DNA of 64,000 nucleotides from JAYSYM01 sp964543475 (GTDB lineage: Bacteria; Bdellovibrionota; Bdellovibrionia; Bdellovibrionales; JAMPXM01): the NCBI GenBank assembly GCA_964543475.1, contig CAZIYJ010000012.1, positions 33,085-97,084 on the forward strand. The letters run 5' to 3'. The position numbers were made by a program, and so were the translations under genes. Position 1 is the stretch's first letter. Every line of letters begins with the position of its first letter. Positions 42,712 through 51,297 of the stretch are shown in pieces. Below the pieces are notes generated by a model that searched no databases, had not been told where the DNA came from, and worked only from the letters and a program-made list of their open reading frames with translations.

Positions 42712-43763
42712 TTCGCTATTTAATGTTGTTACTCGTGTGCGTAGCGGTACAGACTCCGACCTTATTAAAAGCAAGCGGAGGGCAAGAAGGCGGCGGTGGC
42801 AAAGGAGTCTTCTGTGAATCACACGGTGAAAGAACCGTTGAATCTCTCGATCTATGGGAGGCAAAAAATGTTTGGGGCTACAAAATCCCCGCCTCAAAAG
42901 ACATTCAGTCAGAGATTAAACGAGTTATGCCTGTTTGGTACAGCTCGCTTCACGAAAAACCGACTGATGCTCCATTTCAGTATCGCCAAAAAGACATAGC
43001 AATGTGGAACAGTTGGTATCACGATGACTTCCTTAGCCGACTCAACCGGATCCCGTCGGGGACACGACTCAATCCCACCAATGACACTACTTTAATTTTA
43101 CAGCCGCCACCGAACTGCAAAGTCGTCCAAGTTCTGGTCTATATCGATGAAGGTGCAGATTCTGGTCGAATCCTCGCTGATGGAGAATTCTGGGACCTCC
43201 TAGATGACGAGAACAAATATGCCTATTACTTTCACGAAACCATTTATAAAAGATTTCGCGATTCCTATGAAAATTATCAGTCGAGCGACATCGTTAGAAA
43301 ATATGTCGGCGCTCTCTTTTCCACGGATGCTTTTCCCTCAAAGAGTGCAAAAGTTCGTCAATTTGATAAAGCGCTCGAATGTGAAACCACTGGCTCGGCC
43401 AATGGGAACGAAGCTCTTTTTTATGTGACGGAAATCAAAGATCAACAGCAACAGTTTCCAGTGCCAAAATCAAATGTGTACTTTTGGTGGCTCGGTGACT
43501 TCGGTAAATTTGCTGCGCCTGTCGAATACTCTGGAACAACTCAGATTTCTTACGAAACATTAGCTGGCGTTGATACTGGCGGAATCACTGCCGATCACAT
43601 TCAGATCAACTCCATTTTTAACGGCTTCAAGGTTACGATCACATCTGATTTTCACCTCGAGCAGCGAAACTCTGATGGGTCATTATTAAGACAACCCTTC
43701 ACCTGTAAACCGATCACTCCAATACACAGTCGCAACCGCTCTATGAGGATTTCAAACAATTGA
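42708..43763 (+). CDS. Exported protein paired with the TIGR02147 gene
   Basis: The ATG at 42708 overlaps the upstream stop and has AAGGAG eight bases upstream. A signal peptide ends near residue 22, followed by a glycine run (GGQEGGGGKG). The 350-residue mature protein is rich in aromatic and charged residues, with KYAYYFHETIYKRFRDSY as a notable His-Glu motif in a helix that might be a metal site. I recognise no family beyond the common pairing with TIGR02147. Confidence 0.72.
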   Translation: MIRYLMLLLVCVAVQTPTLLKASGGQEGGGGKGVFCESHGERTVESLDLWEAKNVWGYKIPASKDIQSEIKRVMPVWYSSLHEKPTDAPFQYRQKDIAMWNSWYHDDFLSRLNRIPSGTRLNPTNDTTLILQPPPNCKVVQVLVYIDEGADSGRILADGEFWDLLDDENKYAYYFHETIYKRFRDSYENYQSSDIVRKYVGALFSTDAFPSKSAKVRQFDKALECETTGSANGNEALFYVTEIKDQQQQFPVPKSNVYFWWLGDFGKFAAPVEYSGTTQISYETLAGVDTGGITADHIQINSIFNGFKVTITSDFHLEQRNSDGSLLRQPFTCKPITPIHSRNRSMRISNN

Positions 43764-43825
43764 GTCGTTGCAGATAAGAAACACTTTTCAAAAAATTCTG
43801 CTTACACATGCGACAAAAGAGGCGT

Positions 43826-43834
43826 TATCCACAA
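43826..43834 (+). promoter_or_regulatory. Consensus DnaA box upstream of nrdAB
   Basis: TTATCCACA is the perfect consensus DnaA box. In E. coli the nrdAB promoter is bound by DnaA, so control of nucleotide reduction by the replication initiator may apply here. A single box could also arise by chance. Confidence 0.45.
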
Positions 43835-44054
43835 CAGATATGCTCGATTTCTGACCGCGATTAAGGTCTAGTCTGTCGCACTCTTGAGCAGTGAAAGCAA
43901 AAGTGGTCTCGAATTTTTTTTTAAAATCACGTGAACCGAAAATTTATGCACGGCCGTCAAACCGTTAATCACAAAGGATTCCGCGAGTTAACGGGAGCAA
44001 ACTTAAAGCTTGGTAAGGCATAAAAATAAATCAGTCGAGATTCTTAAATCAGGT

Positions 44055-44081
44055 TTGACAGAAATTTTATCGCCGTACTAC
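44055..44081 (+). promoter_or_regulatory. Possible promoter of the nrd leader RNA
   Basis: TTGACA at 44055-44060 and TACTAC at 44076-44081 are 15 bases apart, shorter than ideal. It sits just upstream of the structured RNA candidate. Confidence 0.35.
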
Positions 44082-44100
44082 GGTCAAGAGGTTGAGTGAA

Positions 44101-44290
44101 TTGGCTTTTGGTTGAGGGACTAGAAGCCGGGCTGTACACGATACAAGCGCAAGGATTTGCGCGAGGGACAAGCGAGCTACTCGCAAGTTCAGAGCACGGA
44201 AGCAAAGCAGTGTCTGGTTAGTAAGCGTGAGGGGAAATGCTTACAAGTCAGGCGCCGTATCAAAAATGTGTTCGGACCAGCCTACCCGTC
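44101..44290 (+). ncRNA. Structured RNA candidate in the nrdAB leader
   Basis: Three perfect hairpins lie in a row: GCGCAA/TTGCGC (44147-44162, GGAT loop), GCGAG/CTCGC (44172-44184) and GTAAGC/GCTTAC (44221-44244). An outer helix encloses them: GGCTG at 44130-44134 with CAGCC at 44278-44282, CAC/GTG, and GATAC at 44140-44144 with GTATC at 44257-44261. The sequence AAGTCAGG near 44245-44252 resembles part of the cobalamin riboswitch, but I do not see its GGTG and CCCGC core. It is a riboswitch or other cis RNA candidate, not assigned to a family. Confidence 0.5.
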
Positions 44291-44431
44291 ACTTATATAA
44301 ATGAAAAAATATACTCCTATTGCGCGAGCTTTTAAGCACCGGATTAATTTTTGGGCTTGATGGCTTTCGCACGCTGCTCTTTTGAGCGCCTAACTGTTCG
44401 TCGCACATTGCGATGACGGTTGAAAGATAGA

Positions 44432-44454
44432 TTGCAACGCCTTAGCGTCTGCAA
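44432..44454 (+). other. Leader hairpin downstream of the structured RNA
   Basis: TTGCA and ACGC at 44432-44440 pair with GCGT and TGCAA at 44445-44454, around a four-base loop with one bulged C. It may be part of a switching structure before nrdA. Confidence 0.4.
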
Positions 44455-44527
44455 CCCGTCGATGGCAATCGAGAGAACGGCAACTAGGTACATACGAAGA
44501 CTTTTACAACTTTGAACGCAACTTTGA

Positions 44528-44548
44528 GAAATCTCACGAAGAGATTTC
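44528..44548 (+). other. Hairpin just upstream of the nrdA ribosome binding site
   Basis: GAAATCTC at 44528-44535 pairs perfectly with GAGATTTC at 44541-44548. The nrdA ribosome binding site GAGGAG follows at about 44558. It could affect access of ribosomes to nrdA. Confidence 0.45.
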
Positions 44549-44568
44549 ACGCTTACTGAGGAGAACAT

Positions 44569-47025
44569 ATGGAGATGACCGGATTCACACCTGCAACTAC
44601 GGGTCTATCAAACAACGGAACAACTGGAGCAATTCAGGCGCCACCACTGATGCGAGTTCGCAAACGTGACGGCACTCTTGAACCAGTTAACGTAAATAAA
44701 ATTGTCGAGCGTGTAACCCGTCTCTCTATTGGTCTTACCGAAGTTGATTCTACTCGCGTTGCAATTCGAGCGATTAGCGGCCTCTACGACGGCGCTTCAA
44801 CAAAAGAGTTAGATAACCTTTGCATCCAGACAGCATCTCTATTGATCGGAGAAGAGCCACAGTATTCTCTTCTTGCTGCGCGCCTTCTTGCGACTTACAT
44901 CGACGAAGAAGTTCATACACTCGAGATCAACACTTTTGCCGAATCGATTGCGTACGGAGCTGAATTCGGACTTCTCAATAAAGACATCGTTAAATTTGCT
45001 ACTCAGCATGCAGCTCAGTTGCAAGCTGCGATCAAGCCAGAGCGAAGCCAAAACTTCGAATACTTCGGTCTTCGAACGGTTTACGATCGCTACCTTTTAA
45101 AAGATCCAAAGAGCCGCCGTGTATTTGAAACTTCTCAATACTTCTTTATGCGTGTTGCCTGTGGTCTTGCACAATCAGTTGATGAAGCGATTTCACTTTA
45201 TGAATTGATGTCGAAGCTTGATTACATGCCAAGCACTCCGACGCTCTTCAATTCTGGAACTCTTCGCCAACAAATGTCTTCTTGCTACCTTCTTGATTCG
45301 CCAGAAGATGACTTGTCGTCAATTTACAAAAAATATACGGATATCGCGCTACTTTCTAAGTTTGCTGGCGGTATCGGTGTGGCTTACCACCGTGTGAGAG
45401 CGCGTGGTTCACTCATCAAAGGAACAAACGGTCACTCAAACGGAATCATTCCTTGGCTTAAAACTCTCGACTCTTCAGTTGCAGCAGTGAACCAGGGCGG
45501 AAAACGTAAAGGTGCTTGCTGTGTTTACCTTGAGAGCTGGCATGCAGACATCGAAGAGTTCCTAGAACTTCGCGATAATACTGGCGACGAGGCAAAACGC
45601 GCTCACAACATCAATATCGCAAACTGGGTTCCAGATCTTTTCATGAAGCGTGTAAAAGAAGATGCGATGTGGTCGCTCTTTGATCCAAAAACAAATCCTG
45701 AACTCGTTGACCTCTATGGCCCAGAGTTCGAAAAAGCGTACACTGAAGCTGAAGCAAACGGAATGTTTGCAGCACAAGTGAAGGCTCGAGATCTTTACGC
45801 TCGCATGATGAAGACCCTTGCCCAAACTGGTAACGGGTGGATGACGTTTAAAGACGCTTCTAATTTAAAATGTAATCAAACAGCTGCTCCAGGAAATGTC
45901 GTTCACTTATCAAATCTCTGCACTGAGATTTTAGAAGTGACTTCGAACCAAGAGACTGCGGTTTGTAACCTTGGTTCGGTGAATTTGTCTCATCACATTG
46001 TTGATGGTCAGTTCGACTTTGCTAAGCTTGCTACGACAGTAAAAACTGCTGTGAAGTTCTTAGATCGCGTGATCGACATTAACTTCTACCCGATCGATTC
46101 GGCTGGCAGCTCTAATAACCGCTGGCGCCCAGTTGGTCTTGGAGTTATGGGTCTTCAAGATGCGCTGTTCAAGCTTCGCCTTGCATACGACTCTAAAGAA
46201 GCTTGTGATCTCTCGACAAAGATCCAAGAAGAGATTTACTACAATGCGATGCTCACTTCGATCGAACTTGCCGAAGCAGCTGGTCCGCACCCGAGCTTTA
46301 AAGAAACTCGCGCGGCTCAAGGTCACTTCCAATTTGATCTTTGGAATATCAAACCTGTAGACACTGCTCGCTGGGAAGCATTGCGCACTCGCATGATGAA
46401 ATCAGGCGCTCGCAATTCACTTCTGATCGCTATCGCTCCAACAGCGACAATTGCGTCGATTGTTGGCTCTTACGAGTCAATCGAGCCGATGGTTTCTAAC
46501 TTGTTTAAACGCGAAACATTGTCTGGCGAGTTCCTTCAAGTAAACCGCTACCTCTGCCAAGAGCTTAAAAAAGTTGGCCTCTGGAACGAAACAGTTCGTA
46601 ACGATATCAAACGTCACGAAGGTTCAATCCAAAGCATCAATGCAATTCCTGCTGAGATCAGAAATATTTATCGCACCGCTTGGGAATTACCAATGCGTGC
46701 ATTGATTGATATGGCTGCTGCTCGTGGCGCTTACATCGATCAGAGCCAGTCGTTGAACTTGTTTATCGAAAGCCCAACCATCGGAAAACTTTCTTCGATG
46801 TACATGTACGCATGGGAAAAAGGTCTTAAAACCACTTATTACATGCGTTCTCGACCGGCGACTTCGATTTCAAAAACGACTTTAGATACTGAGACACCGA
46901 CTTCAACTGTAGCTACTACTCCAGACGTAGTTTCAGCAGCTCCGGTTACGTCTTCGGCGTTCTCAGACTCTGAAGCAATTGCTTGCTCTCTAGAAAACCC
47001 AGAAGCTTGCGAAGCTTGCACATAA
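44569..47025 (+). CDS. nrdA: Ribonucleoside-diphosphate reductase alpha subunit, class I
   Basis: Reduces ribonucleotides to deoxyribonucleotides. Seen: an N-terminal ATP-cone with VRKRDGTLEPVNVNKIVERV near residues 28-47 for allosteric control, the PSTPTLFNSGT region, SSCYLLDS with an active-site Cys, NLCTEILE with the radical Cys region, the APTATIA loop, and a C-terminal CEACT Cys pair for re-reduction. At 818 residues it is the large class I form. A long leader with a DnaA box precedes it; nrdB lies 93 bases on. Confidence 0.97.
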   Translation: MEMTGFTPATTGLSNNGTTGAIQAPPLMRVRKRDGTLEPVNVNKIVERVTRLSIGLTEVDSTRVAIRAISGLYDGASTKELDNLCIQTASLLIGEEPQYSLLAARLLATYIDEEVHTLEINTFAESIAYGAEFGLLNKDIVKFATQHAAQLQAAIKPERSQNFEYFGLRTVYDRYLLKDPKSRRVFETSQYFFMRVACGLAQSVDEAISLYELMSKLDYMPSTPTLFNSGTLRQQMSSCYLLDSPEDDLSSIYKKYTDIALLSKFAGGIGVAYHRVRARGSLIKGTNGHSNGIIPWLKTLDSSVAAVNQGGKRKGACCVYLESWHADIEEFLELRDNTGDEAKRAHNINIANWVPDLFMKRVKEDAMWSLFDPKTNPELVDLYGPEFEKAYTEAEANGMFAAQVKARDLYARMMKTLAQTGNGWMTFKDASNLKCNQTAAPGNVVHLSNLCTEILEVTSNQETAVCNLGSVNLSHHIVDGQFDFAKLATTVKTAVKFLDRVIDINFYPIDSAGSSNNRWRPVGLGVMGLQDALFKLRLAYDSKEACDLSTKIQEEIYYNAMLTSIELAEAAGPHPSFKETRAAQGHFQFDLWNIKPVDTARWEALRTRMMKSGARNSLLIAIAPTATIASIVGSYESIEPMVSNLFKRETLSGEFLQVNRYLCQELKKVGLWNETVRNDIKRHEGSIQSINAIPAEIRNIYRTAWELPMRALIDMAAARGAYIDQSQSLNLFIESPTIGKLSSMYMYAWEKGLKTTYYMRSRPATSISKTTLDTETPTSTVATTPDVVSAAPVTSSAFSDSEAIACSLENPEACEACT

Positions 47026-47067
47026 GTTTCGTAAGTAGATTTGCAGCTTTGATTACATAATTTACGC

Positions 47068-47098
47068 CCACTGAGCCTGCCATAGGCCGCCTCGGTGG
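47068..47098 (+). other. Hairpin between nrdA and nrdB
   Basis: CCACTGAG at 47068-47075 pairs over eight bases with CTCGGTGG at 47091-47098 (one G-T pair), and GCC/GGC pair inside the loop. No T-run follows. It could adjust relative levels of the two subunits by shielding or ending part of the mRNA. Confidence 0.5.
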
Positions 47099-47118
47099 AT
47101 ACATCAGGAGAACTGAAA

Positions 47119-48117
47119 ATGATTTTAAGCCCAGGCTTCAACCTCACATTACGCCCAATGAAGTACCCAGAATTTTACGAGATGTATAAGAATGGGATTA
47201 AGAACACATGGACGGTCGATGAAGTTGATTTCTCTAAGGACACAACTGACCTTCGCACTCGCCTGACTCCCGCTGAACAGCACTTAATCAGCCGACTTGT
47301 GGCCTTCTTCGCTACTGGCGACTCGATTGTTGGGAATAACCTAGTTCTTAACCTCTACAAACACATCAATGCTCCCGAAGCTCGCTTGTATCTTTCACGT
47401 CAGCTTTACGAAGAGGCGCTGCACGTTCAGTTTTACTTAACACTTCTTGATACTTATATTCCTAATCCAGAAGATCGCGCGAAAGCGTTCGATGCGGTTG
47501 AGAATATTCCCGCGATCAAGCGCAAAGCTGAGTTCTGCTTCAAGTGGATGGATTCAATCAACGAGATCGACACACTCGAAACAATTCAAGATCGCCGACG
47601 TTTCTTGATGAACCTCATTTGCTTCGCTACGTGCGTAGAAGGCTTGTTCTTCTACGGAGCATTTGCTTACGTTTACTTCCTTCGGTCAAAAGGTCTTCTT
47701 GATGGCCTTGCAAGCGGAACTAACTGGGTCTTCCGCGATGAATCAGCTCACATGAACTTTGCATTCAAAGTTATCGAAACAGCCCGCTCTGAAGAGCCAG
47801 AGCTCTTTAATCAAGGCATGCAAGACATGGTTGTAGCGATGCTCGAAGAAGCAGTTGAATGCGAAATGGCGTTCGCTCAAGACGTGTTAGGACTAGGTAT
47901 TGCGGGCTTGTCGGAAAAAGATATGCGCCAATACCTTGAGTATTGTGCCGATCAACGCTTGCGCGCACTCAGCATTCCAACGCGCTTTAATGTGAAAAAC
48001 CCGTTTGGCTTCATGGAACTTCAAGACGTACAAGAACTTACAAACTTCTTCGAACGTCGAGTATCAGCTTATCAAGTTGGTGTTTCAGGAGCGGTTAGCT
48101 TCGACGAAACATTCTAA
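47119..48117 (+). CDS. nrdB: Ribonucleoside-diphosphate reductase beta subunit, class I
   Basis: Holds the radical cofactor for NrdA. From the ATG at 47119 (CAGGAG eight bases upstream) the protein is 332 residues. The metal ligands are visible: Asp in FATGDSIVGNN, Glu-x-x-His in EEALH, with Tyr four residues after the His, the position of the radical tyrosine in E. coli. A second Glu is in CVEGLFFYGAF and Glu-x-x-His in DESAHMNF. A tyrosyl-radical enzyme is therefore likely, rather than the phenylalanine form of Chlamydia. The stop overlaps the next start by one base. Confidence 0.96.
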   Translation: MILSPGFNLTLRPMKYPEFYEMYKNGIKNTWTVDEVDFSKDTTDLRTRLTPAEQHLISRLVAFFATGDSIVGNNLVLNLYKHINAPEARLYLSRQLYEEALHVQFYLTLLDTYIPNPEDRAKAFDAVENIPAIKRKAEFCFKWMDSINEIDTLETIQDRRRFLMNLICFATCVEGLFFYGAFAYVYFLRSKGLLDGLASGTNWVFRDESAHMNFAFKVIETARSEEPELFNQGMQDMVVAMLEEAVECEMAFAQDVLGLGIAGLSEKDMRQYLEYCADQRLRALSIPTRFNVKNPFGFMELQDVQELTNFFERRVSAYQVGVSGAVSFDETF

Positions 48118-49037
48118 TGTTAAAATTTTTAAATCTAACAGCTTCTTTTGCGATCGCCTCTTTGGCGATCGCTTCGCTAGCGACCGCTTCAGTTGACGTC
48201 AATCGCCCGCCTAAGAACTACATGTACAATTGGTCTGGATGCGATGCCTGCGCACAGCCCGAGAGCACTTACTACGATCCAGAATCGAAGATGCTCTTCA
48301 TTTCGAATATCAATGGAGCGCCAGTCCAAAAGGATGGCAAAGGCTCAATTCAAATGCTTCAGTCCAACGGCAAAATGGTGCATTCGAAATGGGTGACTGG
48401 ATTAAACGCACCAAAAGGTTTACGAGCTCATAAAGGTGTTCTTTGGGTCGCCGACATTGATCAGATACTTTCAATTGATATCAAGACATCTAAAATCACA
48501 CGACGGCTTAAAGTTCCTGGAGCAAAATTTTTAAATGATGTAGCCATCGACTCAATCGGCACAGTCTACGTTTCAGATATGCTTGACGATAAAATCTATC
48601 AAGTCGTTAACAGCACTGTCGGAACGTTCGCTGAAGGTCCGCAGCTCGAAGCACCGAACGGATTGCTGGTGCAAGATCAAAAGCTCATTGTAGCAAGCTG
48701 GGGAAAACCCGAGGCGAATTTCACTACGAAAATTCCGGGCCGGCTGATGAAGATTGATCTCAAGACAAAAGCTATTGAGTACATCACGCAGCGACCTCTC
48801 GGAAATCTCGATGGTCTTGAGATCGATGGAAAAGGTAATTATTTAGTTTCAGACTGGATGGCCGGCAAAGTGTTTTCGGTTACACCATCCGGAAAAGTGC
48901 AGGAGCTATTTAAGGGGATGAAGGGCGCAGCCGACATTGGCTTTATTCTCGAAACTCAAACGATCATCATTCCGCGAATGAATGAAAACAAAATCACCGC
49001 GTTCGATATGTCAAAGTACCCAGGCTACAAAAATTAA
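48117..49037 (+). CDS. Exported SMP-30/gluconolactonase-like beta-propeller
   Basis: A signal peptide with a tandem repeat (ASLAIASLATAS) ends near residue 25. The mature part shows propeller-blade features: LNDVAIDSIGTVYVSDMLDDKIYQV, LEAPNGLLV, LDGLEIDGKGNYLVSDWMAGKVFSV. This matches the SMP-30/NHL group; a calcium-dependent lactonase or a binding protein are both possible. The ATG overlaps the nrdB stop (TAATG), an odd pairing of a cytoplasmic reductase with a secreted protein. Confidence 0.82.
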   Translation: MLKFLNLTASFAIASLAIASLATASVDVNRPPKNYMYNWSGCDACAQPESTYYDPESKMLFISNINGAPVQKDGKGSIQMLQSNGKMVHSKWVTGLNAPKGLRAHKGVLWVADIDQILSIDIKTSKITRRLKVPGAKFLNDVAIDSIGTVYVSDMLDDKIYQVVNSTVGTFAEGPQLEAPNGLLVQDQKLIVASWGKPEANFTTKIPGRLMKIDLKTKAIEYITQRPLGNLDGLEIDGKGNYLVSDWMAGKVFSVTPSGKVQELFKGMKGAADIGFILETQTIIIPRMNENKITAFDMSKYPGYKN

Positions 49038-49492
49038 TTAGCTTTGGGTGATTTTTTTCGGATGTAGAGGACTTTGTCGACAGCTGCTACGTGGATTCCT
49101 TCAGTGTCATAAATGTTTACTGTGAGCTGGTGATCAATTTTTCCTTCTCGATCAACTAAACTTTTAATCTCAGTGATCTGCTCTTCGGTAAGTTTGAATT
49201 CTGCGGTCAGCTTCGTTCTTCCTGGCTTGAGATACCGAATCGAAGCACTTTTATCCCAGACGATATAGCTTGGACCGAGGTTCACAATTAACATGACCAT
49301 GTAGAACGGATCAGTCATTGAGAACATTGATCCACCAAACTGAGTTCCAACATAATTATTGGTCCAAAATCTGCGCTTAAGCTCAACGCGCAGATACCTA
49401 AAATTGGGCTGAACTTCAGCGATTCGGATGCCCGCTCCAAGAAATGGGGGCCAAAAGTTCCAGAACTTGAGTATAAACTGTTTTGGAAACAC
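49034..49492 (-). CDS. DUF4442 hotdog-fold thioesterase-like protein
   Basis: GTG start at 49492 with GGAGG upstream. The 152 residues match DUF4442, a PaaI-like hotdog fold: RFWTNNYVGTQFGGSMFSMTDPFYMVML, SIRYLKPGRTKLTAEF. Such proteins are thioesterases of CoA or carrier-bound acids, but many are untested. It overlaps the propeller gene by four bases at the 3' end. Confidence 0.82.
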   Translation of the reverse strand: MFPKQFILKFWNFWPPFLGAGIRIAEVQPNFRYLRVELKRRFWTNNYVGTQFGGSMFSMTDPFYMVMLIVNLGPSYIVWDKSASIRYLKPGRTKLTAEFKLTEEQITEIKSLVDREGKIDHQLTVNIYDTEGIHVAAVDKVLYIRKKSPKAN

Positions 49493-49522
49493 GGTCTTTG
49501 CCTCCTATAATGACTGCATTGT

Positions 49523-50236
49523 ATGAGCTATTTAGATTCTTTAAAGCAAAAAATTGATCTCAGACTCACGCTCCCCGTGAGTTACTATTTTAAGGAAGCA
49601 CAGCGACCTACAAACAAAACTGTCCTTTTGCTCCATGGTTACCAAGACTCAGCAGTCGCTCTCCTTAAAAGAGCTTTCGGTGACGACAAACATCTACAGG
49701 AACAACACTACGACTTTAATATCCTTGCGCCAAACGGCGTCTATCCTGTGCCAGTGAAGACTGATGATGGATTTCGTGAGGCCTATGCTTGGTATTTCGT
49801 CGACTCATCACGAAACCTCGCTCTTGTTTCACCTGAAGTCGCGGCTCGAAGCCTTGTTGGATTAATCAAGAGCTTGAGCCTAGAGTCCAATACGTTCCAC
49901 ATCGTTGGTTTTTCACAAGGCGGAGTACTTTCACCATTTATTGCTCGCGAACTCAGTAACGTTTCGGGGATTATTGGAGTTGGTACCGCTTTCCTCCCTG
50001 ACCTTTATGATGGACTAAGAAGCACTCTCCCGGTCGACGCCATTCACGGAGCAAATGACGACATTATCACGCTCGCAACGAGTTTTAAGGGCTACCAAGA
50101 GCTCAAACAAGTGCAGCCGAGGCCAGGTGACTTCTACGAGTTTAAGGGCCTCAAACATTCTCTCGATGACGCCGCTAGAGCAAAGCTCAAAGACCTCATT
50201 GAGCTCAGATTGACCTCGGGGCTCCTTTCAAAATAA
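49523..50236 (+). CDS. Alpha/beta hydrolase, phospholipase/carboxylesterase-like
   Basis: A 237-residue cytoplasmic serine hydrolase. Seen: LLLHGYQDSA with the oxyanion region, APNGVYPVP, the nucleophile GFSQGGVL, an acid in IHGANDDII, and a catalytic His in GLKHSLDD. The pattern is that of carboxylesterase/thioesterase 1-like enzymes (EstB, YpfH group). It is divergent from the DUF4442 gene and is the first of a run with the pterin synthase and DUF502 genes. Confidence 0.85.
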   Translation: MSYLDSLKQKIDLRLTLPVSYYFKEAQRPTNKTVLLLHGYQDSAVALLKRAFGDDKHLQEQHYDFNILAPNGVYPVPVKTDDGFREAYAWYFVDSSRNLALVSPEVAARSLVGLIKSLSLESNTFHIVGFSQGGVLSPFIARELSNVSGIIGVGTAFLPDLYDGLRSTLPVDAIHGANDDIITLATSFKGYQELKQVQPRPGDFYEFKGLKHSLDDAARAKLKDLIELRLTSGLLSK

Positions 50237-50245
50237 GAGTTAGAT

Positions 50246-50710
50246 ATGAAAAGCGAGAGAGTTGTTTTTGTTCGCAGAGTTCATTTTAGTGCGGCCCATG
50301 CCTACGCGAAGCCTGGCGCGAGCTTTGATGAAAACAAAAAGCTCTACGGATCATCTGCGATGCCCTCGGGACTAGGTCATAACTTTAGACTCGAAGCTCA
50401 CTTTCGAGGCGAAATCGATTCTCAAACAGGAATGATCATCAACCTTGCAGACATCGACACGTGGTTAAAGAAGTTGGTCGCACCACTTGATCACCACCAT
50501 CTAAATAAAGACGTTGAATTTTTTAAGTCAAATGTGCCGACCGCAGAAAATATCGCAAGATACTGTTTTGATTCTCTGAAAAAAATCATGACGACTGTTC
50601 AAATGATTCACAAACCGATGAATAAATCAGCCCGCCTTCTGAAAGTTCGCTTGTACGAAGGTGAAGATCTTTGGGTTGATTATTCTGACTCGCCAATTGA
50701 GGTTGAATGA
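50246..50710 (+). CDS. 6-pyruvoyl-tetrahydropterin synthase / QueD family protein, divergent
   Basis: The T-fold domain is clear: VHFSAAHAY with zinc ligand His18, GHNFRL with His45, DHHHLN, PTAENIA and LYEGEDLWVDY with a substrate-binding Glu. Two key residues differ: where QueD has the catalytic Cys there is Ser37 (YGSSAMP), and the first His of the usual HGH zinc motif is Leu43 (GLGH). It may have lost or changed its activity. It overlaps the DUF502 gene by four bases. Confidence 0.83.
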   Translation: MKSERVVFVRRVHFSAAHAYAKPGASFDENKKLYGSSAMPSGLGHNFRLEAHFRGEIDSQTGMIINLADIDTWLKKLVAPLDHHHLNKDVEFFKSNVPTAENIARYCFDSLKKIMTTVQMIHKPMNKSARLLKVRLYEGEDLWVDYSDSPIEVE

Positions 50711-51288
50711 GCTCCATCTACAAGATTTTCGCAAAAGGCCTTCTGACAATTCTACCGATTACAATTACCGTGTACTTAGTCGCATGGCTTATTGAAACTC
50801 TAGAGAGTGGATTTTCAACACCCGTAAAACGATTCTTACCCGAGAGCGCATACATTCCAGGATTGGGGTTAATTTTAAGCCTCACCTTTATTTTTACCAT
50901 TGGGCTTTTGGTCAATAATCTTATCGCCAACCAAATTCTCTCGAAACTTGAAAGCTCTCTTAAAAAAATTCCTCTTGTGAAAGCTATTTACTCTCCGCTT
51001 AAAGATGTCATGAATTTGTTTGCCGGACAGCAAGCCGGAAAAAGAACAGTTCTTGTAAGCGTTGCGCCTGGAGTTCGAATTCTTGGTCTCGTAACTCGCG
51101 ATGACTTCGATGATCTCGGAAACATTATTGGCAACACTGAAGTTGCTGTCTTCGTACCGTTTTCGTATGCAATGGGCGGCTACACTATTATTGCAAACAA
51201 GAGTCAGCTGACTGAGGTGGATTTGTCTGCTGAAAAGGCGATGCAGTTGTCTCTGACAGCTTGGGTGAAGTCTCGACCGCAAGTTTAA
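50707..51288 (+). CDS. DUF502 family membrane protein
   Basis: A 193-residue protein with two membrane helices, GLLTILPITITVYLVAWLI and IPGLGLILSLTFIFTIGLLV. The DUF502 signature follows: IPLVKAIYSPLKDVMNLF and FVPFSYAMGGYTI. Function unknown; the family is widespread in bacteria and plants. The ATG overlaps the pterin synthase stop. Confidence 0.9.
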   Translation: MSSIYKIFAKGLLTILPITITVYLVAWLIETLESGFSTPVKRFLPESAYIPGLGLILSLTFIFTIGLLVNNLIANQILSKLESSLKKIPLVKAIYSPLKDVMNLFAGQQAGKRTVLVSVAPGVRILGLVTRDDFDDLGNIIGNTEVAVFVPFSYAMGGYTIIANKSQLTEVDLSAEKAMQLSLTAWVKSRPQV

Positions 51289-51297
51289 ATTATTACG

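Larger units (their letters stand above)
43764..44568. other. Long non-coding leader region of nrdAB
   Basis: An 805-base stretch without a convincing gene. It holds a consensus DnaA box (43826-43834), a possible promoter (44055-44081), a structured RNA candidate (about 44101-44290), and two smaller hairpins (44432-44454 and 44528-44548). The small frames in it lack a ribosome binding site and family features. It most likely is the control region and leader of the ribonucleotide reductase genes. Confidence 0.65.

Noticed and set aside
44101..44290. Assignment as RNase P RNA, tmRNA, SRP RNA, cyclic-di-GMP or cobalamin riboswitch
   Set aside because: None of their core motifs is complete. Short matches such as AAGTCAGG or GCAAAGC are not enough to name a family.
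44344..44568. Minus-strand frame in the nrd leader
   Set aside because: Basic, low-complexity, no ribosome binding site; overlaps leader hairpins of nrdA.
48140..48195. Short GCGATCGC-like repeat at the start of the propeller gene
   Set aside because: It encodes the alanine/serine-rich signal peptide and is explained by coding repeats, not by a mobile element.
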